A stretch of 64,000 bases of DNA from an uncultured Hyphomonas sp. (GCF_963675305.1 NZ_OY776147.1:434001-498000); one strand, 5' to 3'; shown: positions 53,149 through 61,386, counted from the stretch's first letter. Notes: a model not told the origin generated them from the sequence alone. Numbers and translations are program-made.

Positions 53149-54285
53149 ATGACTTTCCTTCTGACCGAAGATCAGGAAATGCTGCGCGACACCGCCATGG
53201 CGTTCGCGCGTGACGAACTGCCGGTGACGCATCTGCGCGAGCTGCGCGACAGCGGCGCAAACGGCAAGGACCCTGCGACCCGCCAGAAACTGGCAGAGCT
53301 TGGCTTCTTTGGCGTGATCGTTCCGGAAGAACCGGGCGGCGAGCACTTTGGCCTGGTTGGCCTGGGCCAGATCCTTGAGGCGCAGGGCCGCACGCTGGCC
53401 GCAACGCCGTTGCTGCAGACAGCGCTGATCGGCGCCAGTGCGATCCAGCTGGGCGGCACGCCTGCACAACAGGCCGAATGGCTGCCGAAGATCGCGGCCG
53501 GCGATGTCACTTTCGCCCTCGCGCTGGATGAAAGCGCGCACTTCAATCCGCTGAACGTGGCGACCGAAGCTGAGCGCAACGGACAGGGCTACACGATCAA
53601 TGGCGAGAAGCGCTATGTGCCGGACGGCCATCATGCGGACATGCTGATTGTCGTCGCGCGGACCTTCGGCGAAGCGGGTGACCGTCATGGCCTGTCGCTG
53701 TTCCTCGTTCCGGCAGATGCCAAGGGCGTCTCGGTCCAGGAACTGAAGACCGCAGACAGCCATGGCGCAGCGCACATCACTTTCACCGATGTGATGGTGG
53801 GCGAAGGCGCGCTGGTCGGCGCGGCCGATGAAGGCGCAGACGTGCTGGAACCGGTGCTGGACCGCGCGGCGATCGGACAGGCAGCAGAAATGCTGGGCTC
53901 GTCACAGGCGGCGTTCGACATGACGCTGGAATATCTGCAGAGCCGCAAACAGTTCGGCCAGCTGATCGGCTCGTTCCAGTCGCTGCAGCACCGCGCCGCG
54001 AAGATGTTCACCGAGCTTGAGATGACTCGGTCCTGCGTCGCGGCGGCATTGTCCGCTGTCGATGAAGGCAAGACCAATGTTGCCGAACTCGCCAGCCTTG
54101 CAAAAGCGAAAGCCAGCGAACTGGTGCATCTTGTCTCGAACGAGTGCGTGCAGATGCATGGCGGCATCGGCATGACCGATGTGGCAGACCCCGGTCTCTA
54201 CATGAAGCGCGCCCGCGCGCAGGAAGCCATGTATGGCTCGGCCAGCTGGCACCGCGACCGCTATGCGAAGCTGAACGGGTACTAG
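53149..54285 (+). CDS. Acyl-CoA dehydrogenase, second subunit, catalytic motif altered
   Basis: A 378-residue acyl-CoA dehydrogenase-like protein with N-terminal LLTEDQEMLRDTAMAFARDE and C-terminal QMHGGIGMTDVADPGLYMKRARAQ (read in parts). Where family members have an EGT-type catalytic loop it reads AMYGSASWHRDR, so the usual glutamate is missing. It is probably the structural or FAD-contributing partner of the previous gene in an alpha2beta2 enzyme. AGGAG precedes the ATG. A strong terminator follows. Confidence 0.9.
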   Translation: MTFLLTEDQEMLRDTAMAFARDELPVTHLRELRDSGANGKDPATRQKLAELGFFGVIVPEEPGGEHFGLVGLGQILEAQGRTLAATPLLQTALIGASAIQLGGTPAQQAEWLPKIAAGDVTFALALDESAHFNPLNVATEAERNGQGYTINGEKRYVPDGHHADMLIVVARTFGEAGDRHGLSLFLVPADAKGVSVQELKTADSHGAAHITFTDVMVGEGALVGAADEGADVLEPVLDRAAIGQAAEMLGSSQAAFDMTLEYLQSRKQFGQLIGSFQSLQHRAAKMFTELEMTRSCVAAALSAVDEGKTNVAELASLAKAKASELVHLVSNECVQMHGGIGMTDVADPGLYMKRARAQEAMYGSASWHRDRYAKLNGY

Positions 54286-54310
54286 GCCAGACAGTCATTG
54301 CAAACAAAAG

Positions 54311-54345
54311 AAAGCCGGGCGCAGCGAAAGCTGGCCCGGCTTTTT
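54311..54345 (+). terminator. Intrinsic terminator after the acyl-CoA dehydrogenase pair
   Basis: AAAGCCGGGC and GCCCGGCTTT arms enclose a 14-nt loop, with five T after the stem. It also lies at the tail of the convergent DUF2853 gene. Confidence 0.9.
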
Positions 54346-54363
54346 CCGTTTCCGGAAGAGTGC

Positions 54364-54786
54364 TTATTTCAGCACGGAACCTTTGCGCAGGGATTTTGCG
54401 ATCAGGTAGTAGACAACCGGGCGATGCTTCTGGCGCACCGAACGACCATACTTTTCGATTGCTTCTGCAATCGCGGCATCTGCCTTGGCTTCGTCAGCGA
54501 CGCCAAGCTTCTTGCCGATGAAGGTTTTCTTGATCCGCTCCAGTTCGTCTTTCTGCGAAGCAGCGACGGTTGCAGAGTCGGATTTGTAGATGGCCGGGCC
54601 GCAAGCTTTCACGGCACCTTCGAGAAGCGCCATGTCCGGACGAGCTTCACCAACCTTCTCTTTGAGGTCGGCGACATACTTCTCCATCAGGACTTCTTTT
54701 TTCGACGGCTCTTTCGCCGGCTTGGTCACTGCCGGAGCCGCTGCCTTCTTCGGCGCCGCAGCTTTCTTCTTGGTAGCTTTTGCCAT
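54364..54786 (-). CDS. DUF2853 family protein with histone-like Lys/Ala N-terminus
   Basis: A 140-residue protein. Residues 1-30 are rich in Lys, Ala and Pro (MAKATKKKAAAPKKAAAP), similar to bacterial histone H1-like tails. The rest is a DUF2853 helical domain (VLMEKYVADLKEKVGE, ERIKKTFIGKKLG, YGRSVRQKHRPVVYYLIAK). The tail suggests nucleic-acid binding, while the domain's function is unknown. The ATG at 54786 follows GAGGAG. Confidence 0.85.
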   Translation of the reverse strand: MAKATKKKAAAPKKAAAPAVTKPAKEPSKKEVLMEKYVADLKEKVGEARPDMALLEGAVKACGPAIYKSDSATVAASQKDELERIKKTFIGKKLGVADEAKADAAIAEAIEKYGRSVRQKHRPVVYYLIAKSLRKGSVLK

Positions 54787-55118
54787 GGGAGTGTCTCCTC
54801 TATGGGCCCGACGGACGGGCGTGTTTTCAGATTACGCAGCACTTGTTCACGAATCAAAACGAAACGCAAAACACCCAAGCCATGATTTCCACAGGGACAC
54901 AACCCTTGGCGATGAGGAATCGGACAAGGGCGCGATTTTTATTTAATCCGTATTCGGATTTTGCGTCAAGATGAGAAAGCATTGCGCAGCCAATGCTGAA
55001 AGATCGCGTTATCTGGCGATTGCGGAAAAAGTTGAGCGTGCACAGGAGTCTTCCCCATACGGGCGGACACCGTTAGGCTTGTGAAATCAGGGAAGCGGTC
55101 GGGAGGCGCCGGACACCT
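54787..55118. other. Intergenic region with two inverted repeats
   Basis: A 332-bp gap between divergent genes. It holds AATCCG-TATT-CGGATT (54945-54960), followed by a few T, and AGCATTG-CGCAGC-CAATGCT (54978-54997). The segment 54930-55010 is AT-richer than surroundings. These could be operator or RNA hairpins of the following gene. I saw no convincing small gene. Confidence 0.45.
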
Positions 55119-56711
55119 ATGTCACGATATGCAGTTCTTATCATTGCGGCACTGATCTCGGCGGCCGGAATCTATTTCTGGCCAACCGGACCGGTTGCGA
55201 AAAGCACGGCGATCCTTGCAGGCCTTGTTACGCTGCTTGGCATTTCGGATCTTATCCAGAGACGCCACACGCTGTGGCGCAACTATCCGCTCCTGTCGCG
55301 TGTGCGCTGGCTGGCCGAAGAGATGCGGCCCTTCATTCGCTCCTATGTCGTGGAGAGCGAGACCGAAGGAAAGCCATTCAATCACGAAGACCGCGCGATG
55401 ATTTACCGCCGTGCGAAAGACGTGACGTCTGTTGAACCCTTCGGCAGTCATCTGGATATTGATCGTCCGCCTTATGAGTGGCTCGCCCATTCCATGGCGG
55501 CGGTGCATTGCGACGACACCGACCCGCGCGTGATGGTTGGTGCGCCCGGCACATCGCAGCCTTATTCAGCCAGTGTCTTCAACATCTCTGCCATGAGCTT
55601 CGGCTCGCTCGGCGCGCACGCCATCGAGGCATTGTCCACCGGTGCAAAGGCAGGCGGCTTCTATCATGATACGGGCGAAGGCTCTGTCTCGCGCTATCAC
55701 CGCAAGGGCGGGGCAGATCTCGTCTGGGAACTGGGCTCTGGTTATTTCGGCTGCCGCGCATCAGACGGCGGTTTCGATCCGGAACGTTTCCGGGATGTGG
55801 CTGCAGATCCGCAGATCAAGATGATCGAGATCAAGCTCAGCCAGGGTGCAAAGCCCGGCCATGGCGGCGTGCTGCCGGGCGCGAAGGTGACCGAGGCCAT
55901 CGCGGAAGCCCGCGGTATCCAGGTGGGTGAGACCTGCGTGTCGCCGCCTGCGCACTCGGCCTTCTCCACGCCGACCCAGATGATGGAGTTCGTCGCAAAG
56001 CTGCGCGAGCTTTCCGGCGGCAAGCCGGTGGGCGCGAAATTCGCGGTCGGCAATCGCTGGGAAGTGCTGGCGCTCTGCAAGGCGATGCTGAAGACCGGCA
56101 TCCTGCTGGACTTCATGGTCGTCGATGGCGGGGAAGGTGGCACAGGCGCGGCGCCAGCCGAATTCCTGGACCATGTCGGTGCGCCGCTGCGCCAGGGCCT
56201 GGTCCTGACACGAAACGCGCTGGTCGGTACGGGCCTCAAGGATGAAGTGCGCCTGGCCTGTTCCGGCAAGCAGACCAGCGCCTTTGCGATTGCTTCGTCC
56301 ATGGCGCTCGGTGCGGACTGGGTGAACACGGCGCGCGGCTTCATGTTTGCGCTTGGCTGTATCCAGTCGCTCAACTGCCACAACAATCATTGTCCGACCG
56401 GTATCGCCACGCAGGACCCGTTCCGCCAGCACGGACTCGATGTGAGAGACAAGGCGGTGCGGGTCACGAACTTTCACCACAACACGGTGAAGGCATTGAT
56501 GGAAGTTGTGGGCGCGGCCGGCTGCAAGCATCCGGGCGAGCTGACGCCCCGCCACATCATGCACCGGGTGACGGAAGACATCGTCCGCCCGGCGGATGAA
56601 GCCTATGACCTCCTCCATCGCGGGCAGCTCCTGTCCGATGCCGCAGGCACGCACCTCGCCAGCGAATGGGCGATGGCGCAGGCCGACAGTTTCAAACCGG
56701 CAGGCGTCTGA
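55119..56711 (+). CDS. Membrane-anchored FMN glutamate-synthase-like protein
   Basis: A 530-residue protein with two N-terminal hydrophobic segments (about 4-24 and 27-46), followed by a glutamate-synthase central/FMN domain. Visible are the FMN and substrate barrel segments SAMSFGSLGAHAIEAL, KPGHGGVLPG and VDGGEGGTGAAP, and the 3Fe-4S cysteines in CIQSLNCHNNHCPTG, the C-x5-C-x4-C order of GltB. It lacks the glutaminase domain, so it is not a full glutamate synthase. The reaction is unknown. A DUF4105 gene follows 5 nt later. Confidence 0.9.
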   Translation: MSRYAVLIIAALISAAGIYFWPTGPVAKSTAILAGLVTLLGISDLIQRRHTLWRNYPLLSRVRWLAEEMRPFIRSYVVESETEGKPFNHEDRAMIYRRAKDVTSVEPFGSHLDIDRPPYEWLAHSMAAVHCDDTDPRVMVGAPGTSQPYSASVFNISAMSFGSLGAHAIEALSTGAKAGGFYHDTGEGSVSRYHRKGGADLVWELGSGYFGCRASDGGFDPERFRDVAADPQIKMIEIKLSQGAKPGHGGVLPGAKVTEAIAEARGIQVGETCVSPPAHSAFSTPTQMMEFVAKLRELSGGKPVGAKFAVGNRWEVLALCKAMLKTGILLDFMVVDGGEGGTGAAPAEFLDHVGAPLRQGLVLTRNALVGTGLKDEVRLACSGKQTSAFAIASSMALGADWVNTARGFMFALGCIQSLNCHNNHCPTGIATQDPFRQHGLDVRDKAVRVTNFHHNTVKALMEVVGAAGCKHPGELTPRHIMHRVTEDIVRPADEAYDLLHRGQLLSDAAGTHLASEWAMAQADSFKPAGV

Positions 56712-56716
56712 TCTTC

Positions 56717-57532
56717 ATGCGGTGGGTGGCGCCGGTCCTCTATGCGGTGCTTGCCGCGGCCGGCGTCTTCCTGCTGGCGGTCGTGACGAAGCAGCCCCGG
56801 CATGACCGGGACTGGTATCCGCATCTCTCGCGTCTGCCGCATGTCGAGCTGCAGGACGGCGTCTTCTCCATCGCGCCTTATGGCGACTGGACGTATACCG
56901 AAGATGCGCCGGACGAGATGGTCTGGTCCGGTGTGCCGCCGCACCGGATTTCGGATGTCCGCCGCGTCTGGTTCGTGATGGAACCGCATCCGGGCCTGGC
57001 GGTCATGGCGCACACATTCGTCATGTTCGAATTCGGGGAAGGGGATCTTGTCGGCCTCACCATCGAGGCGCGCAAGGAAACGCGTGAAACCTATTCGGCG
57101 CTCGGCGGTGCGTTCAACAAGTTTGAGCTCATGTATTACTGGGCGAGCCCAAGGGACCTGATGACCCGCCGCGCGGTGATGATGGACCGGGAACTTTACA
57201 TGTACCCGCTCCAGCTCACCCAGGCGGAGGCTGAAGCCTATCTCACTTCGCTGCTGGAAAAGACGATCTCGATCGAACAGCGCCCGCGTTTCTACAATAC
57301 GCTGACCTCCAACTGTACGAACGAACTTGCCAAGGCGGCGGACCTGCCCTGGCATCCGGCCTTCATCCTGACGGGCGGGGCAGACCGGGCGCTCTATGCG
57401 CAAGGCCGTATTTCCGGGGAGGGCGATTTCGAGGGTGTGCATGAGCGCGCGCGGGTCGATGCCTGCGTGCGCAAGAATGCCTCCCGGCCTCACGCGGCTT
57501 TCAATGCGGCGCTGGTCGCCTGCGCGGAATGA
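56717..57532 (+). CDS. DUF4105 (Lnb-like N-terminal) membrane protein
   Basis: A 271-residue protein with one N-terminal transmembrane segment (about 4-22) and a periplasmic DUF4105 domain. Family residues are the central MAHTFVMFEF and the cysteine and histidine region FYNTLTSNCTNELAK, the likely papain-like core. DUF4105 proteins are believed to be cysteine-hydrolase-like. The gene starts 5 nt after the FMN protein stop, which suggests that the two act together at the membrane. A terminator-like AGAGGCG/CGCCTCT hairpin (57535-57558) follows. Confidence 0.85.
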   Translation: MRWVAPVLYAVLAAAGVFLLAVVTKQPRHDRDWYPHLSRLPHVELQDGVFSIAPYGDWTYTEDAPDEMVWSGVPPHRISDVRRVWFVMEPHPGLAVMAHTFVMFEFGEGDLVGLTIEARKETRETYSALGGAFNKFELMYYWASPRDLMTRRAVMMDRELYMYPLQLTQAEAEAYLTSLLEKTISIEQRPRFYNTLTSNCTNELAKAADLPWHPAFILTGGADRALYAQGRISGEGDFEGVHERARVDACVRKNASRPHAAFNAALVACAE

Positions 57533-57604
57533 AAAGAGGCGTCCCGAAAGGCGCCTCTAAACGGTGTATACATGGTGGATATATTGGAATGTATATGGTG
57601 TTGG

Positions 57605-58384
57605 TCAGGTCATCCCGCCGGTTATCAGCCAGTGGTTCAGCATAAAGAATAGCCCGACGATCAGGGGCAGGGTGAGGAACTGCAGGAAATTTGTGCGGTT
57701 TGCGCGAAGGTCCGCCTTGTAAACCTGGGCCATGTCATATGAGGCTTTCGGATTGAACAAGTCTGTTTCGGGCGATTTCGATCGCTCCAGATTCCGCTTA
57801 TATGCCGCTTTCCACGGGCTCTCGCTGCTAAGATTATAGGTGTAGAAATCGCGGACGGGTTTGAAGGTCAGGAGCGGCAAAAGCAGCAGATCGCTTAGCC
57901 AGTTCCGTCCCATTGATTTCTTCAGGCGGTCCCAGTCCCGCGCATTGGCTTGAATGCCCTTCAGCCGCTTCTCGAGGGCATGACGCTTTGCCGGATCGGT
58001 TTCGGCTGCAAGCTGCTTGCGAACGCGTTCGACGTTCTCGACTTCGGTTGCCTTTGTGCCTTCGACAGAGGAACGCTGATCGCGCCGCTTCGTGCTGCCA
58101 TAGCGCGCGCAGATGCCAAACAGGCACATATAAACAGCAAAGCCATCAACGAAGACTGGCGGCAGGTGGATCGGAAAATCCGGGAGGGCCGCCCATTCAT
58201 AGGCAGGGCCAATCAGATCGCGATAGACCCTCACCGGCCATGTCAGCTGGGGTGCGACAGGCATGCCCGTGACCCGCAACAGCGTAGAAATGGCGCTGAC
58301 GGATGCTGTCAGCACAGCAACCCAGCTGGCCCAGAGACTTATCTGGTTTGCCAGAAATCGGATAACACCACCCTCGCGTAGCAC
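57605..58384 (-). CDS. Hypothetical membrane protein
   Basis: A 259-residue protein with hydrophobic segments at about 18-36, 78-95 and 235-255, and a central charged coiled-coil-like stretch (EVENVERVRKQLAAETDPAKRHALEKRL, read in parts, residues about 113-145). I do not recognise a family. Codon use is less GC-biased than in its neighbours, with more A/T-ending codons, suggesting an accessory gene. It converges with the DUF4105 gene across 72 bp that contain an imperfect GTATA.TGGTG repeat. Confidence 0.65.
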   Translation of the reverse strand: MLREGGVIRFLANQISLWASWVAVLTASVSAISTLLRVTGMPVAPQLTWPVRVYRDLIGPAYEWAALPDFPIHLPPVFVDGFAVYMCLFGICARYGSTKRRDQRSSVEGTKATEVENVERVRKQLAAETDPAKRHALEKRLKGIQANARDWDRLKKSMGRNWLSDLLLLPLLTFKPVRDFYTYNLSSESPWKAAYKRNLERSKSPETDLFNPKASYDMAQVYKADLRANRTNFLQFLTLPLIVGLFFMLNHWLITGGMT

Positions 58385-58446
58385 ACCGTCTGAACCGCCT
58401 GCCTCTGTCCAGCAGAAGTGCGAGCTTACCGATCAGTCTGTTTCGC

Positions 58447-58935
58447 TCAATCCGCCGGCGAGGCGTTCGCTTCGGACTGGAGCATGGTGTAGCGCTCGAT
58501 CCCGATGCGTTCGATCAGGTCGAACTGGGTCTCGATATAGTCGACATGCTCTTCCTCATTATGGAGGATTTTGCCGAACAGGTCGCGGCTCACATAGTCC
58601 TGCACGGACTCGCAATAGGCCATCGCTTCGCGCAGCAGCGGGATGGCCATATTCTCGAGTTTCAGGTCGCATTCCAGGATTTCCTGCACGCTTTCGCCGA
58701 TATGCAGCTTGCCGAGATCCTGCAGATTCGGCAGGCCGCCCAGGAACAGGACGCGCTGGATCAGCCAGTCGGCATGCTCCATTTCCTCGATTGATTCCTT
58801 GTATTCCTTCTCGCCGAGCTTCGAGACGCCCCAGTCCTGCAGCATGCGGGCATGCAGGAAATACTGATTGATGGCGGTGAGCTCGTTCTTCAGCGCCTTG
58901 TTCAGGTATTCGATGACCTTCTTGTCGCCTTTCAT
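58447..58935 (-). CDS. bfr: Bacterioferritin
   Basis: A 162-residue ferritin that stores iron as a mineral in a 24-mer shell and binds haem between subunits. The ferroxidase ligands E18, E51 and H54 and the haem-ligand M52 (EEMEHADWLIQ) are present, as is NEEEHVDYIETQ for the second metal half. A good AAGGAG precedes ATG 58935. Upstream is TACGT-GAATAT-ACGTA (58957-58972), an inverted repeat possibly bound by a regulator. The bfd gene lies 150 bp upstream in the same direction. Confidence 0.96.
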   Translation of the reverse strand: MKGDKKVIEYLNKALKNELTAINQYFLHARMLQDWGVSKLGEKEYKESIEEMEHADWLIQRVLFLGGLPNLQDLGKLHIGESVQEILECDLKLENMAIPLLREAMAYCESVQDYVSRDLFGKILHNEEEHVDYIETQFDLIERIGIERYTMLQSEANASPAD

Positions 58936-58956
58936 GGGGGAGCTCCTTCAATAACT

Positions 58957-58972
58957 TACGTGAATATACGTA
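58957..58972. promoter_or_regulatory. Inverted repeat in the bfr leader
   Basis: TACGT-GAATAT-ACGTA is a perfect 5-bp inverted repeat with a 6-nt spacer, 22 bp before the bfr start codon. A second one, TGAGA-N11-TCTCA, is at 59030-59050. Either may be an iron-regulator site. Neither matches a consensus well enough to name it. Confidence 0.35.
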
Positions 58973-59088
58973 GCAGATAGGCTGATTGGGCCTGCGCTGC
59001 AAGAAAAATCCAATTAAATCAATTGCATATGAGAGTGCGAAACAGTCTCAGACGGTTCCGGAAAATTCAGCAATACCAGACGCTTGGC

Positions 59089-59289
59089 CTATTCGGCGGC
59101 CATCAGAGACGGGGCGGGGCCCCGATCAATGTCAGTGTCTGCGATCAGTTCGCCAATCGAGGGCCGGCATTTGCCGCACTGGAAGCGGCAGCCATGATGC
59201 GCTTGCACAGCCTTGGGATTGTCCGCACCGGCCTCGACGGCGGCGCGCACGCTCTTGCAGTTCAGGGCATTGCAGACGCAAATGATCAT
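59089..59289 (-). CDS. bfd: Bacterioferritin-associated ferredoxin
   Basis: A 66-residue [2Fe-2S] protein that reduces the mineral in bacterioferritin to release iron. The four cluster cysteines appear as CVC near the N-terminus (C-x-C) and CRFQCGKC (with C-x2-C) in the centre, in the BFD order. The ATG at 59289 puts MIICVC at the start; a start at 59298 is possible. It is upstream of bfr and under a Fur-box-like sequence. Confidence 0.93.
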   Translation of the reverse strand: MIICVCNALNCKSVRAAVEAGADNPKAVQAHHGCRFQCGKCRPSIGELIADTDIDRGPAPSLMAAE

Positions 59290-59304
59290 GAGAACCATTT
59301 GCAG

Positions 59305-60051
59305 TCACTGAGAATGATTGTCAATACGGATTTTTCCGGAGTGACACGCCGCCCCGCGCCAGACCGAGAACGACACGCCGCTGCCGATGTCCAGGATCGT
59401 CGTCTCATACCCGTTCGAGACGTCCGAAATGTAATCGACAAAGGGCTTTAGCGTCTTGCGGAAGGATTTGATATTGTCGGCGAAGATCACGGCGCCGGGT
59501 GCCAGTTTCGGCTCCATCAGCTTCAGAACGGGGATGTAGAGGTCCTTCCAGCCGTCCAGGAACAGGAAGTCGACCGGGCCGTCCAGCGGGGCGAGGCTCT
59601 CCAGCGCATCGCCTTCGCGGATATCCGACCAGCGGGAGAGGCCAGCATCGTTCAGGTTCTGCATCGCGGTCCGGGCTTTGTCCGGATCCTTCTCGGTGCC
59701 GGTAAAGAAGCCGCCGGTCTCGCGCGCCGCCGCCGCGAGATAAATGGAGGAAATGCCATAGGAGGAGCCGAACTCGACAATGTTCCTGGCGCCCCGCGAC
59801 AGGGCAGTCAGGTACATGAACCGTCCGAATTCCTCCGACACGGGGATGTAAGCCTTTGAAAGATAAGGCTCTGCGGCTTCGAAAGTGGAGCGGCCGGTGA
59901 ATTTGCCGGCAATGATGGCGGGCAGGGCACGCGCAAAGACACGGGCATCCCGGCCGGATGCGGCCTGGTGCAGATGTTCCAGCTTATGCGCCACATCGGC
60001 ATCGTTCAGGCCGTTTCCGGCATGGCCGGTCTGTCTGCAATCGAAAGGCAT
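59305..60051 (-). CDS. SAM-dependent O-methyltransferase
   Basis: A 248-residue class I methyltransferase. The SAM-binding motif I is NIVEFGSSYGISSIYLAAA (about residues 87-104), followed by the acidic GTEKDP and the metal or catalytic region VDFLFLDGWKDLYIPVL, as in O-methyltransferases related to catechol methylation. The C-terminus IRIDNHSQ overlaps the Fur-box-like sequence of bfd. The ATG at 60051 follows AGGAAAG. It is divergent from the TetR gene, which may repress it. Confidence 0.88.
   Translation of the reverse strand: MPFDCRQTGHAGNGLNDADVAHKLEHLHQAASGRDARVFARALPAIIAGKFTGRSTFEAAEPYLSKAYIPVSEEFGRFMYLTALSRGARNIVEFGSSYGISSIYLAAAARETGGFFTGTEKDPDKARTAMQNLNDAGLSRWSDIREGDALESLAPLDGPVDFLFLDGWKDLYIPVLKLMEPKLAPGAVIFADNIKSFRKTLKPFVDYISDVSNGYETTILDIGSGVSFSVWRGAACHSGKIRIDNHSQ
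59309..59323. promoter_or_regulatory. Fur-box-like operator of bfd
   Basis: TGAGAATGATTGTCA matches the 7-1-7 Fur core TGATAATGATTATCA at 13 of 15 positions with both changes placed symmetrically. It is 20 bp before the bfd start and inside the 3' end of the methyltransferase gene. Iron-dependent control of bfd fits its function. Confidence 0.75.
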
Positions 60052-60090
60052 GGGGCTTTCCTTTCCTGTCTGAAGCACCTACCGTCTAAA

Positions 60091-60110
60091 ATATGAGTAA
60101 TAGCTCATAT
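60091..60110. promoter_or_regulatory. Palindromic TetR operator
   Basis: ATATGAGTAATAGCTCATAT is a perfect 7-bp inverted repeat with a 6-nt spacer, 19 bp before the TetR start and 40 bp before the methyltransferase start. An extra A/T pair extends it to 22 bp. It is placed to block both divergent promoters. Confidence 0.8.
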
Positions 60111-60128
60111 TGAAACTCGCATTCGGCC

Positions 60129-60746
60129 ATGACCCAGACCACGATCCCAAAGCCCAGAAAATCACCAGTACAGGCGCGTTCCGCCGCCACGGTGGACGCG
60201 ATCCTTGAAGCGGCGGCTCGCATTCTCGAAAGCGAGGGGTTTGAGGGCTACACGACCAATGCCATTGCAAAGCGGGCCGGTGTCTCCATCGGGTCGCTCT
60301 ACCAGTACTTCCCGAACAAGGATGCGGTGACGGCGGCCCTCGTCATGGCAGACGCGATGCAGCTGCATGACAATGTCTATGCCGCGGCCGAGGCGACCGC
60401 CGGGCAGGATTTCCGGATACAGCTGAATGCGCTGATCGATGTTGTCGTGGCCCACCAGCTCGACCGGCCAGCGCTGGCCCGGCTGATCGATGTTGAAGAA
60501 CACCGGCTGGCCACCGATCCCGAGCTGGAGGCCAAGCACGCCTCCGTGCTGGCGCTGATCCGGGAGCTCCTCGTCGCCAACCGGATCGGTTTGCCATTTG
60601 ACCTCGATGTTGTGGCGAAAGACCTGTTCGGCATGGTGCACGGCATGTGCGACTTTGCCGGGGATTATGGCGAAACCGATCCGGACCAGTTGAAGGCTCG
60701 CATCCGCCATGCCGTGCTCAGCTATCTTGGGGTTCCAGCCAGCTGA
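60129..60746 (+). CDS. TetR-family transcriptional regulator
   Basis: A 205-residue TetR-type repressor. The helix-turn-helix is TTNAIAKRAGVSIGSLYQYFPNKDA (about residues 40-64, read in parts). The ligand domain is helical with a GMVHGMCDFA segment. It likely represses itself and the divergent methyltransferase gene through the palindrome. The 3' end overlaps the convergent XRE gene by 29 bp. Confidence 0.92.
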   Translation: MTQTTIPKPRKSPVQARSAATVDAILEAAARILESEGFEGYTTNAIAKRAGVSIGSLYQYFPNKDAVTAALVMADAMQLHDNVYAAAEATAGQDFRIQLNALIDVVVAHQLDRPALARLIDVEEHRLATDPELEAKHASVLALIRELLVANRIGLPFDLDVVAKDLFGMVHGMCDFAGDYGETDPDQLKARIRHAVLSYLGVPAS

Positions 60747-60945
60747 ACACATCCTCCACGCCGGTGCCGAACACGCGGGAGATCCGGAACGCGCTTTCGA
60801 GGGAAGGGGAGTAGCGGCCTTGCTCGATGGCGATCACGGTCTGCCGGGTGACACCGATGGCTTCGGCGAGGGCGGCCTGGCTCATATTGCCGTGTTGCTC
60901 ACGCAGCTCGCGGATCCGATTCCCAATCGGGGGGCGTTTGGCCAT
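60718..60945 (-). CDS. XRE-family helix-turn-helix regulator (YozG-like)
   Basis: A 75-residue Cro/CI-type regulator that is only a DNA-binding domain: NRIRELREQHGNMSQAALAE, AIGVTRQTVIAIEQGRYSPSLE (read in parts) and ESAFRISRVFG. Such small proteins regulate a neighbouring membrane protein gene, here 2 nt upstream in the same direction. The likely operator is the set of TGTCAAA repeats ahead of that gene. Confidence 0.92.
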   Translation of the reverse strand: MAKRPPIGNRIRELREQHGNMSQAALAEAIGVTRQTVIAIEQGRYSPSLESAFRISRVFGTGVEDVFSWLEPQDS

Positions 60946-60947
60946 GG

Positions 60948-61370
60948 TTAAACGCCCCGGCGGAACAGGAATATCTGGAAGGCATATTCCGTGACCTGGC
61001 TGGCCATCAGCGCGCCGAAAACGATGTGGAACAGGAGATTCCCGTCGTTCTGCCAGCTGAAATGAAAGAGGCCGGCAACCGCGCCCACGGCGAGTACATA
61101 GCCCGACCAGTGCCCCGCCTTGTCGAGGATCGCTCGTTCGCGCTCATCGGCGGGCGCTTCGGCATCCTTGCCCGACGCGCTGGCGATGAGGATGTTGACC
61201 AGAATGGAGGCGAGCACGACCAGGACGATATAGCCGATCACGAACCGGATGTTCGGCGCGGCCGTCTCGCCCAACGCGTCCGACATGCCGACGACGCGCT
61301 TGAAATACCAGATCCCGGCCAGGATCAGAACGAGGCCCATGCCCCAGGCAGTTTTTTCTCGGAATGACAT
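60948..61370 (-). CDS. DUF2178-like membrane protein
   Basis: A 140-residue membrane protein with four hydrophobic segments (about residues 7-23, 42-66, 92-110, 117-134) and a conserved cytoplasmic DERERAILDKAGH motif between the second and third. This is the familiar partner of small XRE regulators (YozG-type). Its function is unknown. The GTCAAA repeats upstream suggest repression by the coupled XRE protein. Confidence 0.82.
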   Translation of the reverse strand: MSFREKTAWGMGLVLILAGIWYFKRVVGMSDALGETAAPNIRFVIGYIVLVVLASILVNILIASASGKDAEAPADERERAILDKAGHWSGYVLAVGAVAGLFHFSWQNDGNLLFHIVFGALMASQVTEYAFQIFLFRRGV

Positions 61371-61386
61371 GATCAGTCCCTTCGGG

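Noticed and set aside
50458..53775. A minus-strand open frame over 1100 codons opposite the glycosyltransferase and acyl-CoA dehydrogenases
   Set aside because: It is antisense to three well-supported genes, and its composition is typical of high-GC shadow frames.
57561..57600. GTATA.TGGTG imperfect repeats between two convergent genes
   Set aside because: Too short and degenerate, no promoter need at a convergent site.
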